Made by a program: the position numbers and the translations under genes
The notes under the pieces: generated by a model
Databases searched by the model: none
What the model saw: the letters and a program-made list of their open reading frames with translations, nothing else
What the model was told of the DNA's origin: nothing
Assembly (NCBI GenBank): GCA_017439345.1
Contig: JAFSJJ010000042.1
Coordinates: 1-64,000 of the forward strand
DNA length: 64,000 bases
Source of the DNA: Synergistaceae bacterium
GTDB taxonomy: Bacteria; Synergistota; Synergistia; Synergistales; Aminobacteriaceae
Direction: 5' to 3'
In this document: positions 17,452 to 26,113 of the stretch, in pieces
Layout of the letters: every line of letters starts with the position of its first letter
Position numbering within the stretch: position 1 is the first letter of the stretch

Positions 17452-17964
17452 TTATAAAATCTCTCCTTCCTGTTCATGTTCCTGAGCTGCAAATTCTGAC
17501 AACGGAGCTTTATAATTCTGAATCATTTTCACGATTATACATAAAGCGCAGATTACCCCGCAGACCGGCATGATTCCATACATGTATAACATAGGAACTT
17601 CCATTCCCTGACTTATCTGCTTTCCCATTCTTGAAGCATAGAGCCATGAATAATATACAAATACGCAGTCGACTATCAGGACTATGAAGCCGTTAAAGAT
17701 ACTGCTCCAGCGTTTCATAGCAGGAGTGAATTTATCTGATAATATAGTTATGCTGACGTGTTCGTCTTTGAGGACATTAACTCCCATCCCCCAGAACGTA
17801 GTAAAAGCGAATAGTGTAACGTTGAACTCTGAGACAGATTTCCAGCTGAGTGAAAAGCAATAACGCGCTATGACAGTGAAGATAACCAGAGCGGCAAGCA
17901 GTCCCATAGCAAGAGCTCCAATGCCGATATAAAATCTGGTCAAGAGATTATCATTATCTTTCAT
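17452..17964 (-). CDS. dctQ: TRAP transporter small permease (DctQ)
   Basis: A 170-residue membrane protein with four hydrophobic stretches, the usual size and layout of DctQ. ARYCFSLSWKSVSEFNVTLF is the typical first-loop motif (aRy.f..s..w.eE), and DEHVSITIL with a following long amphipathic helix matches the family's GxHV segment. It forms the membrane complex with DctM, whose gene follows at once. A terminator-like hairpin separates it from dctP upstream. Confidence 0.88.
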   Translation of the reverse strand: MKDNDNLLTRFYIGIGALAMGLLAALVIFTVIARYCFSLSWKSVSEFNVTLFAFTTFWGMGVNVLKDEHVSITILSDKFTPAMKRWSSIFNGFIVLIVDCVFVYYSWLYASRMGKQISQGMEVPMLYMYGIMPVCGVICALCIIVKMIQNYKAPLSEFAAQEHEQEGEIL

Positions 17965-18000
17965 GAAAAATTTTCCCCTCGATTCAAGTTATTTACTTGC

Positions 18001-18030
18001 AAAATAAAAAGCGAACTTCAAAGAGTCCGC
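18001..18030 (-). terminator. Hairpin with T-run between dctP and dctQ
   Basis: On the minus strand GCGGACT pairs with AGTTCGC around CTTTGA, followed by TTTTTATTTT. It lies about 20 bp after the dctP stop. Confidence 0.75.
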
Positions 18031-18048
18031 TTCGTGAATTACATAAAA

Positions 18049-19047
18049 TTATTTTTTTGCTCCTGCAACGATTGCAAGAATTTCATCGAGTTCTGCCTGA
18101 GTGCAAATTCCCTCTTCAACAACCTGCTTATATACCGGCTGTGCTGCTTCCTGGAACGCCTTTAACTCTTCAGGTGTAGGCATGTAGACTTCTGCACCGC
18201 TCTTAATGATTGTCTGCCTGGCTTCCTCTGAGTTCTTGTCGATTAATTCATCGTTGTAGTCGCCCATTTCCTCAGCTGCCTTGCTGATTGCTGCCCTGTA
18301 CTCTTCGGGTAAAGAATTCCACCAGTCTGCATTTACGTAAAAAGGATCCGGGTGGAACTGGTAATTTACTCCTGTGAAATATTTCTGGACTTCATAGAAC
18401 TTCATTCCTACAACGTTGACCCAAGGATTTTCCTGACCGTCAGCGACTCCTGTCTTGAGAGCCATGTATAAATCAGCGTAGGGAACTGTCGTAGTCGTTG
18501 CACCCAATGCCCTGAATGTCATATCAATTGTCTTCATTCCGTTGGTGCGCATCTTGAGGCCCTTAAGGTCATCGGGCTTCTTAATCGGGTGGGCATTCGT
18601 TGAGAACTGACGATAACCGCCTGCATCACAGAGATTAATAATGACTGTTCCTGTTGTCTTCTCAGCTTCGGCGCAGACTTTCTTTGCAAGATCGCTCTTC
18701 AACAGTGCTGTAACTTCTGCTCTGGTATTCGTCAAGAAAGGAAGGGTGAACATTAATAATCTCGGGCTGAAGTCGAACTGTCCGCCTCTCATTCCCTGAG
18801 CAACACCTTGAACGACCTGTTCGAGCATTTCTTTCTCTGTACCGAGCTGGCCGTTTCCGAACACCGTAACTTTAACATGACCGTCTGTTAGCTTTTCGAC
18901 ATCGGCAGCAAATTTTTCCATTGAGACCCATCTGGGATTGCCTTCGGGCTGAGCATGTCCTACGATCATCTCATAGTCAGCAGCAAATGCACCTGCACAC
19001 GACAATACGAGCAAACTTGAAAGAATAAGAGCTAAAAACTTTCTCAT
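18049..19047 (-). CDS. dctP: TRAP transporter substrate-binding protein (DctP)
   Basis: A 332-residue periplasmic protein. MRKFLALILSSLLVLSCAGA is a signal peptide, with Ala-Phe-Ala-Ala as likely cleavage. The body shows the DctP pattern: HAQPEGNPRWVSMEKFA, VTVFGNGQLGTEKEMLEQV, LKGLKMRTNG with the conserved Arg that binds the carboxylate, and DLYMALKTGVADGQENP. The ATG at 19047 is favoured by AAGGAGG upstream; the longer frame to 19077 lacks a site. It catches an organic acid for DctQM. The following hairpin should lower expression of the permease genes relative to it. Confidence 0.93.
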   Translation of the reverse strand: MRKFLALILSSLLVLSCAGAFAADYEMIVGHAQPEGNPRWVSMEKFAADVEKLTDGHVKVTVFGNGQLGTEKEMLEQVVQGVAQGMRGGQFDFSPRLLMFTLPFLTNTRAEVTALLKSDLAKKVCAEAEKTTGTVIINLCDAGGYRQFSTNAHPIKKPDDLKGLKMRTNGMKTIDMTFRALGATTTTVPYADLYMALKTGVADGQENPWVNVVGMKFYEVQKYFTGVNYQFHPDPFYVNADWWNSLPEEYRAAISKAAEEMGDYNDELIDKNSEEARQTIIKSGAEVYMPTPEELKAFQEAAQPVYKQVVEEGICTQAELDEILAIVAGAKK

Positions 19048-19104
19048 AAAAAAAATTTCCTCCTTCTTAGATAACAAAACATAAAAATATTTGGAATGCG
19101 TAAG

Positions 19105-19134
19105 AGTATATCATTCAAAAACGTTTTGTAACAA
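19105..19134 (-). promoter_or_regulatory. Candidate promoter of dctPQM
   Basis: On the minus strand TTGTTA (19134-19129) and TATACT (19110-19105) are separated by 18 bases, about 60 bp upstream of the dctP start. Confidence 0.5.
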
Positions 19135-19204
19135 GTTATAAAAAATTGACAGGCGCGAATTAATCACGTCTGCCGTTCTTGAATATATTTTGCTGTGAAG
19201 AGTC

Positions 19205-20734
19205 TTACTCGCTGAATGTTTTCTTTCTGTTTTCAGCTTCTCTCTTGTTAATCTTTTTCTGGTTATAGATCGAGTAAAGTATCGTTGCTACAGACACCAA
19301 GAAGAAGCCTACTGCTATAGGACGATTCAGAATCTCCCAGAAATTGCCGTTATTCACGTCCACGAAGCGCACAAAGTTCTGTTCACACATCGGGCCGAGA
19401 ATTAACGCAAGCAGTATCGGTGATAACGGGAACTCAAATTTATTCATGAGATAGCCTATGACTCCGAATAAGACGCAGACTCCGACATCAAATATATTCT
19501 TGTTAATTGAGAACGCTCCCAGTAACGAGACAACTAGAATAATCGGATAAAGCATTTTCTTTTCAACTGAAACGATCTTAGCAAAGAATCTCACTCCCGC
19601 ACAGCCTACCAGAAGCATAGCAATATTCGCAAGCATCAGGGCAGCAAAGACTCTATACACTGTAGGAAGCTCATTAACGTACATCATTGGCCCGGGCTGA
19701 ATACCTTTCATGATGAACGCTCCAAGCAAGACAGCAGTAACAGCATCGCCGGGGACTCCTAATGAAAGCAGGGGAATCATTGCGCCTCCTGAACAGCCGT
19801 TGTTAGCCGACTCCGTTGCAGCGACTCCGTTAGGGATTCCTGTTCCCCATAGTTCGGGGTGCTTCGATGAGCTCTTATTGAATCCGTAAGACACGAACAC
19901 TGCAATATCACCGCCTGCGCCTGGAATAGCTCCGATCATTGTGCCTATTATTCCGCCTGATATTATATTCGGCCATATCTGCCCAATAGTCTTTAAGTCG
20001 GGTAAAACGTTCGTAATTTTCTCTTCTGATTTCTGCTGTTTCTCCTCACCGTTGATAATGCGCTCAACTCCTGCGATGACTTCTGCAATAGCGAATAATC
20101 CAATCAAAGTCGGAATGAACGAGAAGCCTGACAATAACGGTCTGAATCCGAACACGAATCTTTTTGCCCCGTACGTAGGATCTTGGCCGACTGTAGCGAG
20201 TAATAAGCCAAAGAATGCAGATATTAAGCCCTTAGAAATTGACTCGCCTGAAATCGACACTATAACAGAGAGTCCAAAGAATGCAAGCATTAACATTTCA
20301 GCACTTGTGAACTTCATAGCCATTTGAGCGACAAGAGGCGACAAGAAAGTCATAACTAAGGCACCTAAGACACCTCCGCAGAACGATGAGAACATTGCTA
20401 TAGATAACGCCCTGCCTGCCTGACCTTTCTGACACATGGGATAACCGTCTAATAAAGTAGCCGCCGCACTCGGGGTACCGGGAGCATGAATGAGAATAGC
20501 CGAGATAGAACCGCCGTACATTCCTCCGCAGTAAATTCCAAGCAGTAATCCTATTGAGGGAATTAAATCCATACCGAACGCAAAAGGGATCAATAAAGCT
20601 ACTCCCATAGTTGCAGTCATTCCGGGAACAGCTCCAAGTAAAATGCCTCCTAATGCGCCTAGAAGAGTCATAAAGATAACTTGAAAACTTGTGAAGACAT
20701 TTGCGTAACTTTCAAATAATAAGCTCCAATTCAT
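19205..20734 (-). CDS. tctA: Tripartite tricarboxylate transporter, large permease (TctA)
   Basis: A 509-residue membrane protein of the TctA family. Family blocks include GGILLGAVPGMTATMGVALL near residue 28, GIYCGGMYGGSISAILIHAP and GTPSAAATLLDGYP (the first PG-rich motif), and the second copy GGIIGTMIGAIPGAGGDIAV with VAATESANNGCSGGAMIP. These two motif sets are thought to line the transport path. AAGGAGG precedes the ATG. It is last in tctC-tctB-tctA order. The substrate is probably a di- or tricarboxylate. Confidence 0.93.
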   Translation of the reverse strand: MNWSLLFESYANVFTSFQVIFMTLLGALGGILLGAVPGMTATMGVALLIPFAFGMDLIPSIGLLLGIYCGGMYGGSISAILIHAPGTPSAAATLLDGYPMCQKGQAGRALSIAMFSSFCGGVLGALVMTFLSPLVAQMAMKFTSAEMLMLAFFGLSVIVSISGESISKGLISAFFGLLLATVGQDPTYGAKRFVFGFRPLLSGFSFIPTLIGLFAIAEVIAGVERIINGEEKQQKSEEKITNVLPDLKTIGQIWPNIISGGIIGTMIGAIPGAGGDIAVFVSYGFNKSSSKHPELWGTGIPNGVAATESANNGCSGGAMIPLLSLGVPGDAVTAVLLGAFIMKGIQPGPMMYVNELPTVYRVFAALMLANIAMLLVGCAGVRFFAKIVSVEKKMLYPIILVVSLLGAFSINKNIFDVGVCVLFGVIGYLMNKFEFPLSPILLALILGPMCEQNFVRFVDVNNGNFWEILNRPIAVGFFLVSVATILYSIYNQKKINKREAENRKKTFSE

Positions 20735-20747
20735 GTTTATGCCTCCT

Positions 20748-21278
20748 TTAAAGTTTGTCTACTAAGTCGCGCAGAGGCTGAAGCATACCCATAGGAATAT
20801 TGACAGTCAGCAGCTTGTAGAATATGAACCACATTATTAACGGCACAAGGATAGATACGGGAATGATTATCTTTAAGTCGCGCTTGCCTATGAGCCACAT
20901 TATAATTACGCTTATACATGCAGATACAAGGACATAGCCTAACTTGTCAAATAAATACGTATAGATTACGCACAGAATAATCACAAAGAATGCAGCTGCC
21001 ACGCCTCGATTAGTGAAAGGATTGACGCTCGCAGCAGGTTCGTTTTCAGGATCGCCGTCTTTCATGCCCCGAGTTACTTTTATGAATGACTGAATGAATA
21101 ATATCACAGTGAATATAGCCATTCCGCAAATCATAATCTGAGGGAAAGTAGCAGGCTGAACAAATGCCCTCTTGTGAACCCTGAAGCCCGTAGTCTCGAC
21201 ATAAGCCCAGATTTCAAATATCAGCAATATAATTGAACATATTAGACTCGCAAAAGCCTTAGTTTGAGTCCTTCTCAA
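20748..21278 (-). CDS. tctB: Tripartite tricarboxylate transporter, small permease (TctB)
   Basis: A 176-residue protein with four hydrophobic segments, the normal size for TctB. The second segment (ATFPQIMICGMAIFTVILF) and the paired C-terminal helices (LGYVLVSACISVIIMWLIG; VSILVPLIMWFIFYKLLTV) match the family. The start is TTG, with AAGGAG nine bases upstream. It assists TctA in the membrane; the gene lies 13 bp before tctA and after a hairpin that follows tctC. Confidence 0.82.
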   Translation of the reverse strand: MRRTQTKAFASLICSIILLIFEIWAYVETTGFRVHKRAFVQPATFPQIMICGMAIFTVILFIQSFIKVTRGMKDGDPENEPAASVNPFTNRGVAAAFFVIILCVIYTYLFDKLGYVLVSACISVIIMWLIGKRDLKIIIPVSILVPLIMWFIFYKLLTVNIPMGMLQPLRDLVDKL

Positions 21279-21301
21279 GAAAATTCACTCCTTAACTATA
21301 A

Positions 21302-21330
21302 TAAAAAAAGAGGCAGGCTGCCCCGCCTCT
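21302..21330 (-). terminator. Terminator hairpin between tctC and tctB
   Basis: On the minus strand GAGGCGGG pairs with CCTGCCTC around GCAG, followed by a T-run. It lies about 20 bp after the tctC stop. Confidence 0.85.
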
Positions 21331-21347
21331 CAGGAATTAATGAATTA

Positions 21348-22331
21348 CTATATTTCGATTCCAGCAGCTTTCATTGCGGCCGGTACATCGTGTTCTTCCT
21401 GTTGTTCTAAGAATGCTTTGAACTCAGCAGCGTCCATGTATGCAATTCCGAGTCCTGCGTTTGTCATGTACTGGATAAAATCAGGATCTTTCACAGCAGC
21501 TTTGCAGGCATCAGCAAGTTTAGTCTTTATTGCAGGGTCTACACCGTTGGGAAGGCCAAGTCCCCGCCATGTTGAATAGAATGCGTTAATGCCCTGTTCT
21601 TTGCATGTAGGAATGTTCCCGAACACTTTATTATTAATGCGTTCTTCAGCCATGAGTCCAAGACATATAAGATTGCCTGACTCAATGAACGAACGAGCCT
21701 CAGCAAGTGAAACAGTTACTCCCTCAATGTCAACGCCCTGTGCAGCAGCCTGAACAGCCGAAGCAGCTCCGTCCGGATAAGTTACCATCTTGAGCTCAAC
21801 TCCTGCAACGTTCATGAAGTAGCCTCCTGCGATGTGCCACACTGAATTAGCAGATGAGCCGCCCATTCTGACTTCGCCGGGGTGAGCCTTGCAGTAAGTA
21901 ATAAAGTCAGCAAGATTCTTGATGCCGTTCTTCTCTGCCCATGCCTTATTTACTGTGATGCCTGCCGGGTCAGCGTTGAGTCTGCAAAGGGGATCATAAT
22001 TCACGTAGGACTTATAATCAGATACATCAAGAGCCTTGTACGTAACGAACTCAAAAGTTATCATGCCGAAAGTGTAGCCGTCTGGTTCAGCGTCTGCGAT
22101 TGCCTCATGTCCTGTTACTCCGCCTGCTCCTGTCTTGTTGTCGACGATGATAGTTTGGCCGAGCTGCTTTTCGAGAGCCTGACAGAATGCCCGTAAACAA
22201 GAGTCAGTTCCGCCGCCTGCACCCCAGGGACATATAGCTGTGAGCGATTTGTCCGGGTAATCAGCCATAGCAGCAGATGCACATAACGCAAGAAGAACGA
22301 GAACCATTACTACAGAGAATAATTTTTTCAT
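21348..22331 (-). CDS. tctC: Tripartite tricarboxylate transporter substrate-binding protein (TctC/Bug)
   Basis: A 327-residue Bug-family binding protein. MKKLFSVVMVLVLLALCASA is a signal peptide ending near AMA. The mature protein begins DYPDKSLTAICPWGAGGGTD, the Bug ligand loop, then IIVDNKTGAGGVTGHEAIA, the second loop. Both wrap around the carboxylate in known members. GGSSANSVWHIAGGYFMN and GAASAVQAAAQGVDI are further family blocks. AGGGAGG precedes the ATG and a strong promoter lies upstream. It delivers a carboxylate to TctAB. Confidence 0.92.
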   Translation of the reverse strand: MKKLFSVVMVLVLLALCASAAMADYPDKSLTAICPWGAGGGTDSCLRAFCQALEKQLGQTIIVDNKTGAGGVTGHEAIADAEPDGYTFGMITFEFVTYKALDVSDYKSYVNYDPLCRLNADPAGITVNKAWAEKNGIKNLADFITYCKAHPGEVRMGGSSANSVWHIAGGYFMNVAGVELKMVTYPDGAASAVQAAAQGVDIEGVTVSLAEARSFIESGNLICLGLMAEERINNKVFGNIPTCKEQGINAFYSTWRGLGLPNGVDPAIKTKLADACKAAVKDPDFIQYMTNAGLGIAYMDAAEFKAFLEQQEEHDVPAAMKAAGIEI

Positions 22332-22378
22332 GAGTGTTCCTCCCTGAATATTAATAATAAAATAATTTGGATTGCTTG

Positions 22379-22408
22379 ATTATATTGTAGTGAATGCAGG
22401 CATGTCAA
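22379..22408 (-). promoter_or_regulatory. Promoter of tctCBA
   Basis: On the minus strand a perfect TTGACA (22408-22403) and a perfect TATAAT (22384-22379) are separated by 18 bases, about 50 bp upstream of tctC. Confidence 0.8.
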
Positions 22409-22439
22409 CAAGGATTCAACTCAATTGAAATGCAGTTAA

Positions 22440-22463
22440 GGGAGACTCAATAGTGAATCTCCC
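22440..22463 (-). terminator. Hairpin after livF
   Basis: GGGAGATTCA pairs with TGAGTCTCCC around CTAT on the minus strand, 12 bp after the livF stop. There is no strong T-run, so termination is only likely. Confidence 0.5.
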
Positions 22464-22474
22464 GAATAAATTTA

Positions 22475-23182
22475 TTAACCGCCTAAGTATGCCTTTCTCA
22501 CTTCAGGAGAAGATAATAATTCTTTACCCGTTCCAGTCGTAACGATTTTCCCGGTCTCCATGACGTAGCCCCTGTTAGCGATACTCAGAGCCATCTGCGC
22601 ATTCTGTTCTACAAGCAATATAGTAGCTCCTGTCTTGTGAAGGTCTGCAATGATGTCAAAGATCTGCTCTACCAGAATCGGAGCGAGTCCCATTGAAGGC
22701 TCATCAAGCATTAATAATTTCGGTCTGCTCATTAGGGCGCGTCCCATTGCAAGCATTTGCTGTTCACCGCCTGAAAGTGTCCCCGCTGTCTGAGTCATTC
22801 TCTCCTTGAGTCTTGGGAATAACGCATAAACTTTCTCTAAGTCCTCGTGAATATTTTTATTGCCTTGAGTGTATGCTCCCATCTCCAAATTTTCCTGAAC
22901 TGTCATTTGTGCAAAAACTCTGCGTCCTTCCGGAACTTGAGCGAGTCCCCGTTCTACTATCTTGTGAGGCTGGAGCTTTGCTAACGGCTGGCCAAGAAAT
23001 GAAACGCTGCCCGTTGATGGGTGAAGCAATCCTGATATTGTGTTCAGAGTCGTTGACTTCCCTGCACCGTTCGCGCCTATGAGTGTAACAATTTCGCCCT
23101 CGTTGACCTCAAATGAGATGCCTTTTATGGCGTGAATGCTGCCGTAATAGACGTTAATATTTTCGACTTCTAAGACTGCCAT
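22475..23182 (-). CDS. livF: Branched-chain amino acid ABC transporter ATPase (LivF)
   Basis: A 235-residue ATPase with Walker A GANGAGKST, Q-loop in VPEGRRVFAQMTVQENLEMG (typical LivF), signature LSGGEQQMLAMGRAL, Walker B LLMLDEPSMGLAP and switch His region LLVEQNAQMALSIA. It powers the LIV uptake system together with LivG. The gene is last in the five-gene livKHMGF operon and starts three bases after livG. Substrates of such systems are leucine-type or other amino acids. Confidence 0.93.
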   Translation of the reverse strand: MAVLEVENINVYYGSIHAIKGISFEVNEGEIVTLIGANGAGKSTTLNTISGLLHPSTGSVSFLGQPLAKLQPHKIVERGLAQVPEGRRVFAQMTVQENLEMGAYTQGNKNIHEDLEKVYALFPRLKERMTQTAGTLSGGEQQMLAMGRALMSRPKLLMLDEPSMGLAPILVEQIFDIIADLHKTGATILLVEQNAQMALSIANRGYVMETGKIVTTGTGKELLSSPEVRKAYLGG

Positions 23183-23185
23183 GAT

Positions 23186-24025
23186 TTACGCCTCCTTCCG
23201 TCTGCCGAGATACGCTTCAATTACTGCCGGATTAGCCTGAATCTCTTCCGGTGTACCCTTTGCTATTATCTGGCCGAAATTTAAGACGCATATACCTTCA
23301 CAGATATTCATAACGAGACTCATATCATGCTCAATTAAGACTATTGCAATCTGAAACATTTCGTGAACTTTGCGGATATTGTCCATCAAGTCCGCTGTCT
23401 CTGAAGGGTTCATACCTGCTGCGGGTTCATCGAGTAATAACAGCGAGGGATTCGTAGCGAGTGCCCTTACTATTTCGAGTCTTCTTTGAGCTCCATACGG
23501 GAGAGAACCTGCTCTAACGTCTGCCATGTCCTGCATGTCGAATATAGATAATAATTTCAATGCCCTTCTGTGAGCTGCAACTTCCTCGCGCCTGTAATTG
23601 GGAAGTCGTAATATAGCACTCAGCATGTTATAGCGCATTTCGTTATTCATTGCTGCCTTGACGTTATCAACAACGCTGAGATTCTTAAATAATCTTATAT
23701 TCTGGAACGTTCGGGCAATACCTGCTTTGTTAATCTGAGTCGTAGTCATTCCGTGAGTATCTTTGCCGTTGAGTAAAATTGTCCCTGTCGTAGGCTGATA
23801 AACTTTCGTGAGCAAATTAAATACTGTAGTCTTTCCTGCTCCGTTAGGTCCGATTAAGCCTGCAATCTCAGTGCGTCCGATTGTTAAGTTAAAGTTGTCG
23901 ACCGCCTTAATTCCCCCTAAAGTGATACCCAGATTAATGCACTCTAAAACAGGTTCGCGCGCTATGTCTCTGTCGGGCAGAATTGACTTTGAAGGCACCT
24001 GAATATATTTAGTCTTTGATTTCAT
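23186..24025 (-). CDS. livG: Branched-chain amino acid ABC transporter ATPase (LivG)
   Basis: A 279-residue ATPase. Walker A is GPNGAGKTTVFNLLTKVYQP; ARTFQNIRLFKNLSVVDNV is the LivG Q-loop block. The signature region reads LPYGAQRRLEIVRAL, as is usual for LivG (YGxQRRLEIARAL), with Walker B LLLLDEPAAGMNPSE and IVLIEHDMSLVM. About 25 extra residues precede the ATPase core (IQVPSKSILPDRD), a mild oddity. It pairs with LivF; stop and start codons of the neighbours nearly touch. Confidence 0.93.
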   Translation of the reverse strand: MKSKTKYIQVPSKSILPDRDIAREPVLECINLGITLGGIKAVDNFNLTIGRTEIAGLIGPNGAGKTTVFNLLTKVYQPTTGTILLNGKDTHGMTTTQINKAGIARTFQNIRLFKNLSVVDNVKAAMNNEMRYNMLSAILRLPNYRREEVAAHRRALKLLSIFDMQDMADVRAGSLPYGAQRRLEIVRALATNPSLLLLDEPAAGMNPSETADLMDNIRKVHEMFQIAIVLIEHDMSLVMNICEGICVLNFGQIIAKGTPEEIQANPAVIEAYLGRRKEA

Positions 24026-24026
24026 G

Positions 24027-25097
24027 TTATGCTGCCTCCTCTTCGTGTTCTTTACGTCTGAAAGGATTTAATCCCGCAAAGAAATTTCTTATCTCCTGAT
24101 TATTCGTACCCAGCATAGTAATTATTAATATGATTGCATAGAGAAGCATTCTGTAATCTGAGAACTGGCGCAATTTTTCAGGTAATATAGTAAGTGCTGC
24201 TGCTGCTATGATGCCTCCTAACATGTTGCCCTGCCCTCCGAGAACTACGAACACGAGAATTAATATTGAAGTATTAAAGTCGAACTTGTTAGCTACTATC
24301 GTCGAGTAATTCATTGCGAAGAGTGCCCCTGCTGCTCCTGCCATAGCTGCGGACATTACGAAAGCTGTCATTTTATATTTTGTGATGTCGAGTCCTATGC
24401 TCTCGGCAGCGATTCTGTCGTCTCGAATTGCCATGAACGCACGACCTGAACGAGAATTAACGAGATTAAATACAATCATCAACGAAATCATAACGAGTAT
24501 AAAACCTGCCGGGAACGTTGCAATTTTCTGAATGCCGCTGATTCCCATAGGTCCGCGAATGATTAATTTCCCGCCTGCAAGAAGCCTCGTTGTATCTGAC
24601 AGCATACTGAACTGAAGACCGCCTGAGTCGACTCCCAAGTAAAAATTATTGAGAATGCTCTTTATTATTTCACCGAACGCAAGAGTTACTATAGCTAAGT
24701 AATCACCCTTGAGCCTCAAAACTGGAATCCCTATCAAGAAGCCTGCTGCTGCCGCGAAAATTGCCGCTATAATCATCGCAAGAGCTAATCTCACAGGAGC
24801 AAACGGTATGAAGCCCTGCATTAATATAGCCGCTGCTACTCCTGAGAACGCCCCGACCGACATAAAGCCAGCGTGACCTAACGAAAGCTCGCCGGAAATT
24901 CCTACGACAAGATTTAGAGAAATCGACATGACCATATAAGCGCATATAGGGACAAGCATTCCCCTCATTGTCGAACTCAAAATTTTGGTGCTGCTCATTG
25001 TCTGGCAAATCACGTAAGCGAGAATTACTATAAAATACGTGAGATATATTCTCCGAGCCTCGACGCGTTTTAGATTTATAAGTCTCCTCATAGTCAT
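24027..25097 (-). CDS. livM: Branched-chain amino acid ABC transporter permease (LivM)
   Basis: A 356-residue permease with about ten hydrophobic segments. NLVVGISGELSLGHAGFMSV is the first-half LivM motif, and AIRDDRIAAESIGLDITKYK is the cytoplasmic coupling loop seen in LivM proteins. VVLGGQGNMLGGIIAAAALT is the second membrane motif. It builds the transmembrane pore with LivH. The gene is separated by one base from livG and five from livH. Confidence 0.93.
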   Translation of the reverse strand: MTMRRLINLKRVEARRIYLTYFIVILAYVICQTMSSTKILSSTMRGMLVPICAYMVMSISLNLVVGISGELSLGHAGFMSVGAFSGVAAAILMQGFIPFAPVRLALAMIIAAIFAAAAGFLIGIPVLRLKGDYLAIVTLAFGEIIKSILNNFYLGVDSGGLQFSMLSDTTRLLAGGKLIIRGPMGISGIQKIATFPAGFILVMISLMIVFNLVNSRSGRAFMAIRDDRIAAESIGLDITKYKMTAFVMSAAMAGAAGALFAMNYSTIVANKFDFNTSILILVFVVLGGQGNMLGGIIAAAALTILPEKLRQFSDYRMLLYAIILIITMLGTNNQEIRNFFAGLNPFRRKEHEEEAA

Positions 25098-25102
25098 AAT
25101 CT

Positions 25103-25984
25103 TTACACCTTCTCTTGAGTCTGTCTGCCTAGCAGGCCCGCAGGTTTAACAAGCAGTACTACTATCAACATCGCGAACACTACAGCGTCAGATAATTGAC
25201 TCGATATATAAGCCTTCGCAAAAATTTCTATTACTCCCAGCATCAAACCGCCTAAGAAAGCTCCGGGAATTGAGCCTATGCCCCCGAATACTGCTGCGGT
25301 GAATGCCTTGATTCCGGGTAATGCTCCAGTCGTTGGCATTAAAGTCGGATATGCTGAACACAACAAAGCTCCTGCTATGGCCGCGAGTCCTGAACCTATC
25401 GCAAAAGTTAGCGAGATCGTAGCATTTACGTTGATTCCCATTAATTGCGCTGCTCCCTTGTCTTCAGAACATGCCCGCATTGCCTTGCCGAGTCGTGTTT
25501 TGTTAATGAAGAGAGTCAAGACCGCCATAATCACGAGACATGCAATAATCGTTAAAGCTGTGATATGTGAAATTGAAAGTTCGCCGTCGAATAATTTGAA
25601 AGCTCCACGGCCGATTATAGACGGGAAGACTTTGGGATTTGACGACCATAATAATAACGCCGTATTCTGTAATAAATAGCTGACTCCTATTGCAGTAATT
25701 AATACAGCGAGTGAAGGTGCCTGCCTCAGGGGTTTATATGCGAATCTCTCTATGATAATTCCCAAAAACGTGCAGACTATCATAGCAAGGACGAGTCCTA
25801 TAAACGGGTTAAGTTCATAGCGTGCCACAGCATAGAAGCAGACATAAGCACCGACCATGATAACATCACCGTGAGCAAAGTTAAGCATTTTCGCAATTCC
25901 GTAGACCATAGTGTAGCCCAGCGCGATAATTGCGTAGATACTGCCGAGACTTATTCCGCTGATAAAGTAATTAAGAAATATCAT
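25103..25984 (-). CDS. livH: Branched-chain amino acid ABC transporter permease (LivH)
   Basis: A 293-residue permease. SLGSIYAIIALGYTMVYGIA and MLNFAHGDVIMVGAYVCF near the N-terminus are the hallmark LivH sequence. LGKAMRACSEDKGAAQLMGI is the coupling loop, and AFTAAVFGGIGSIPGAFLGG the C-terminal motif. It partners LivM. The gene lies downstream of livK beyond a strong terminator hairpin. Confidence 0.93.
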   Translation of the reverse strand: MIFLNYFISGISLGSIYAIIALGYTMVYGIAKMLNFAHGDVIMVGAYVCFYAVARYELNPFIGLVLAMIVCTFLGIIIERFAYKPLRQAPSLAVLITAIGVSYLLQNTALLLWSSNPKVFPSIIGRGAFKLFDGELSISHITALTIIACLVIMAVLTLFINKTRLGKAMRACSEDKGAAQLMGINVNATISLTFAIGSGLAAIAGALLCSAYPTLMPTTGALPGIKAFTAAVFGGIGSIPGAFLGGLMLGVIEIFAKAYISSQLSDAVVFAMLIVVLLVKPAGLLGRQTQEKV

Positions 25985-26010
25985 GAATAAAATTATCTCT
26001 CCTTACATAC

Positions 26011-26061
26011 AAAAAAAGACAGCCGGAGATTTTTTACAAGGCCGATTCTCTCCGAACTGTC
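26011..26061 (-). terminator. Terminator hairpin between livK and livH
   Basis: On the minus strand GACAGTTCGGAGA pairs (with a wobble or mismatch) with TCTCCGGCTGTC, followed by T7. It lies about 50 bp after the livK stop. Confidence 0.85.
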
Positions 26062-26113
26062 AGCAAATTTTCAAGTGTTAAGTTGTCTGTGTGAGTTCAC
26101 TAGTTTTTATTAA

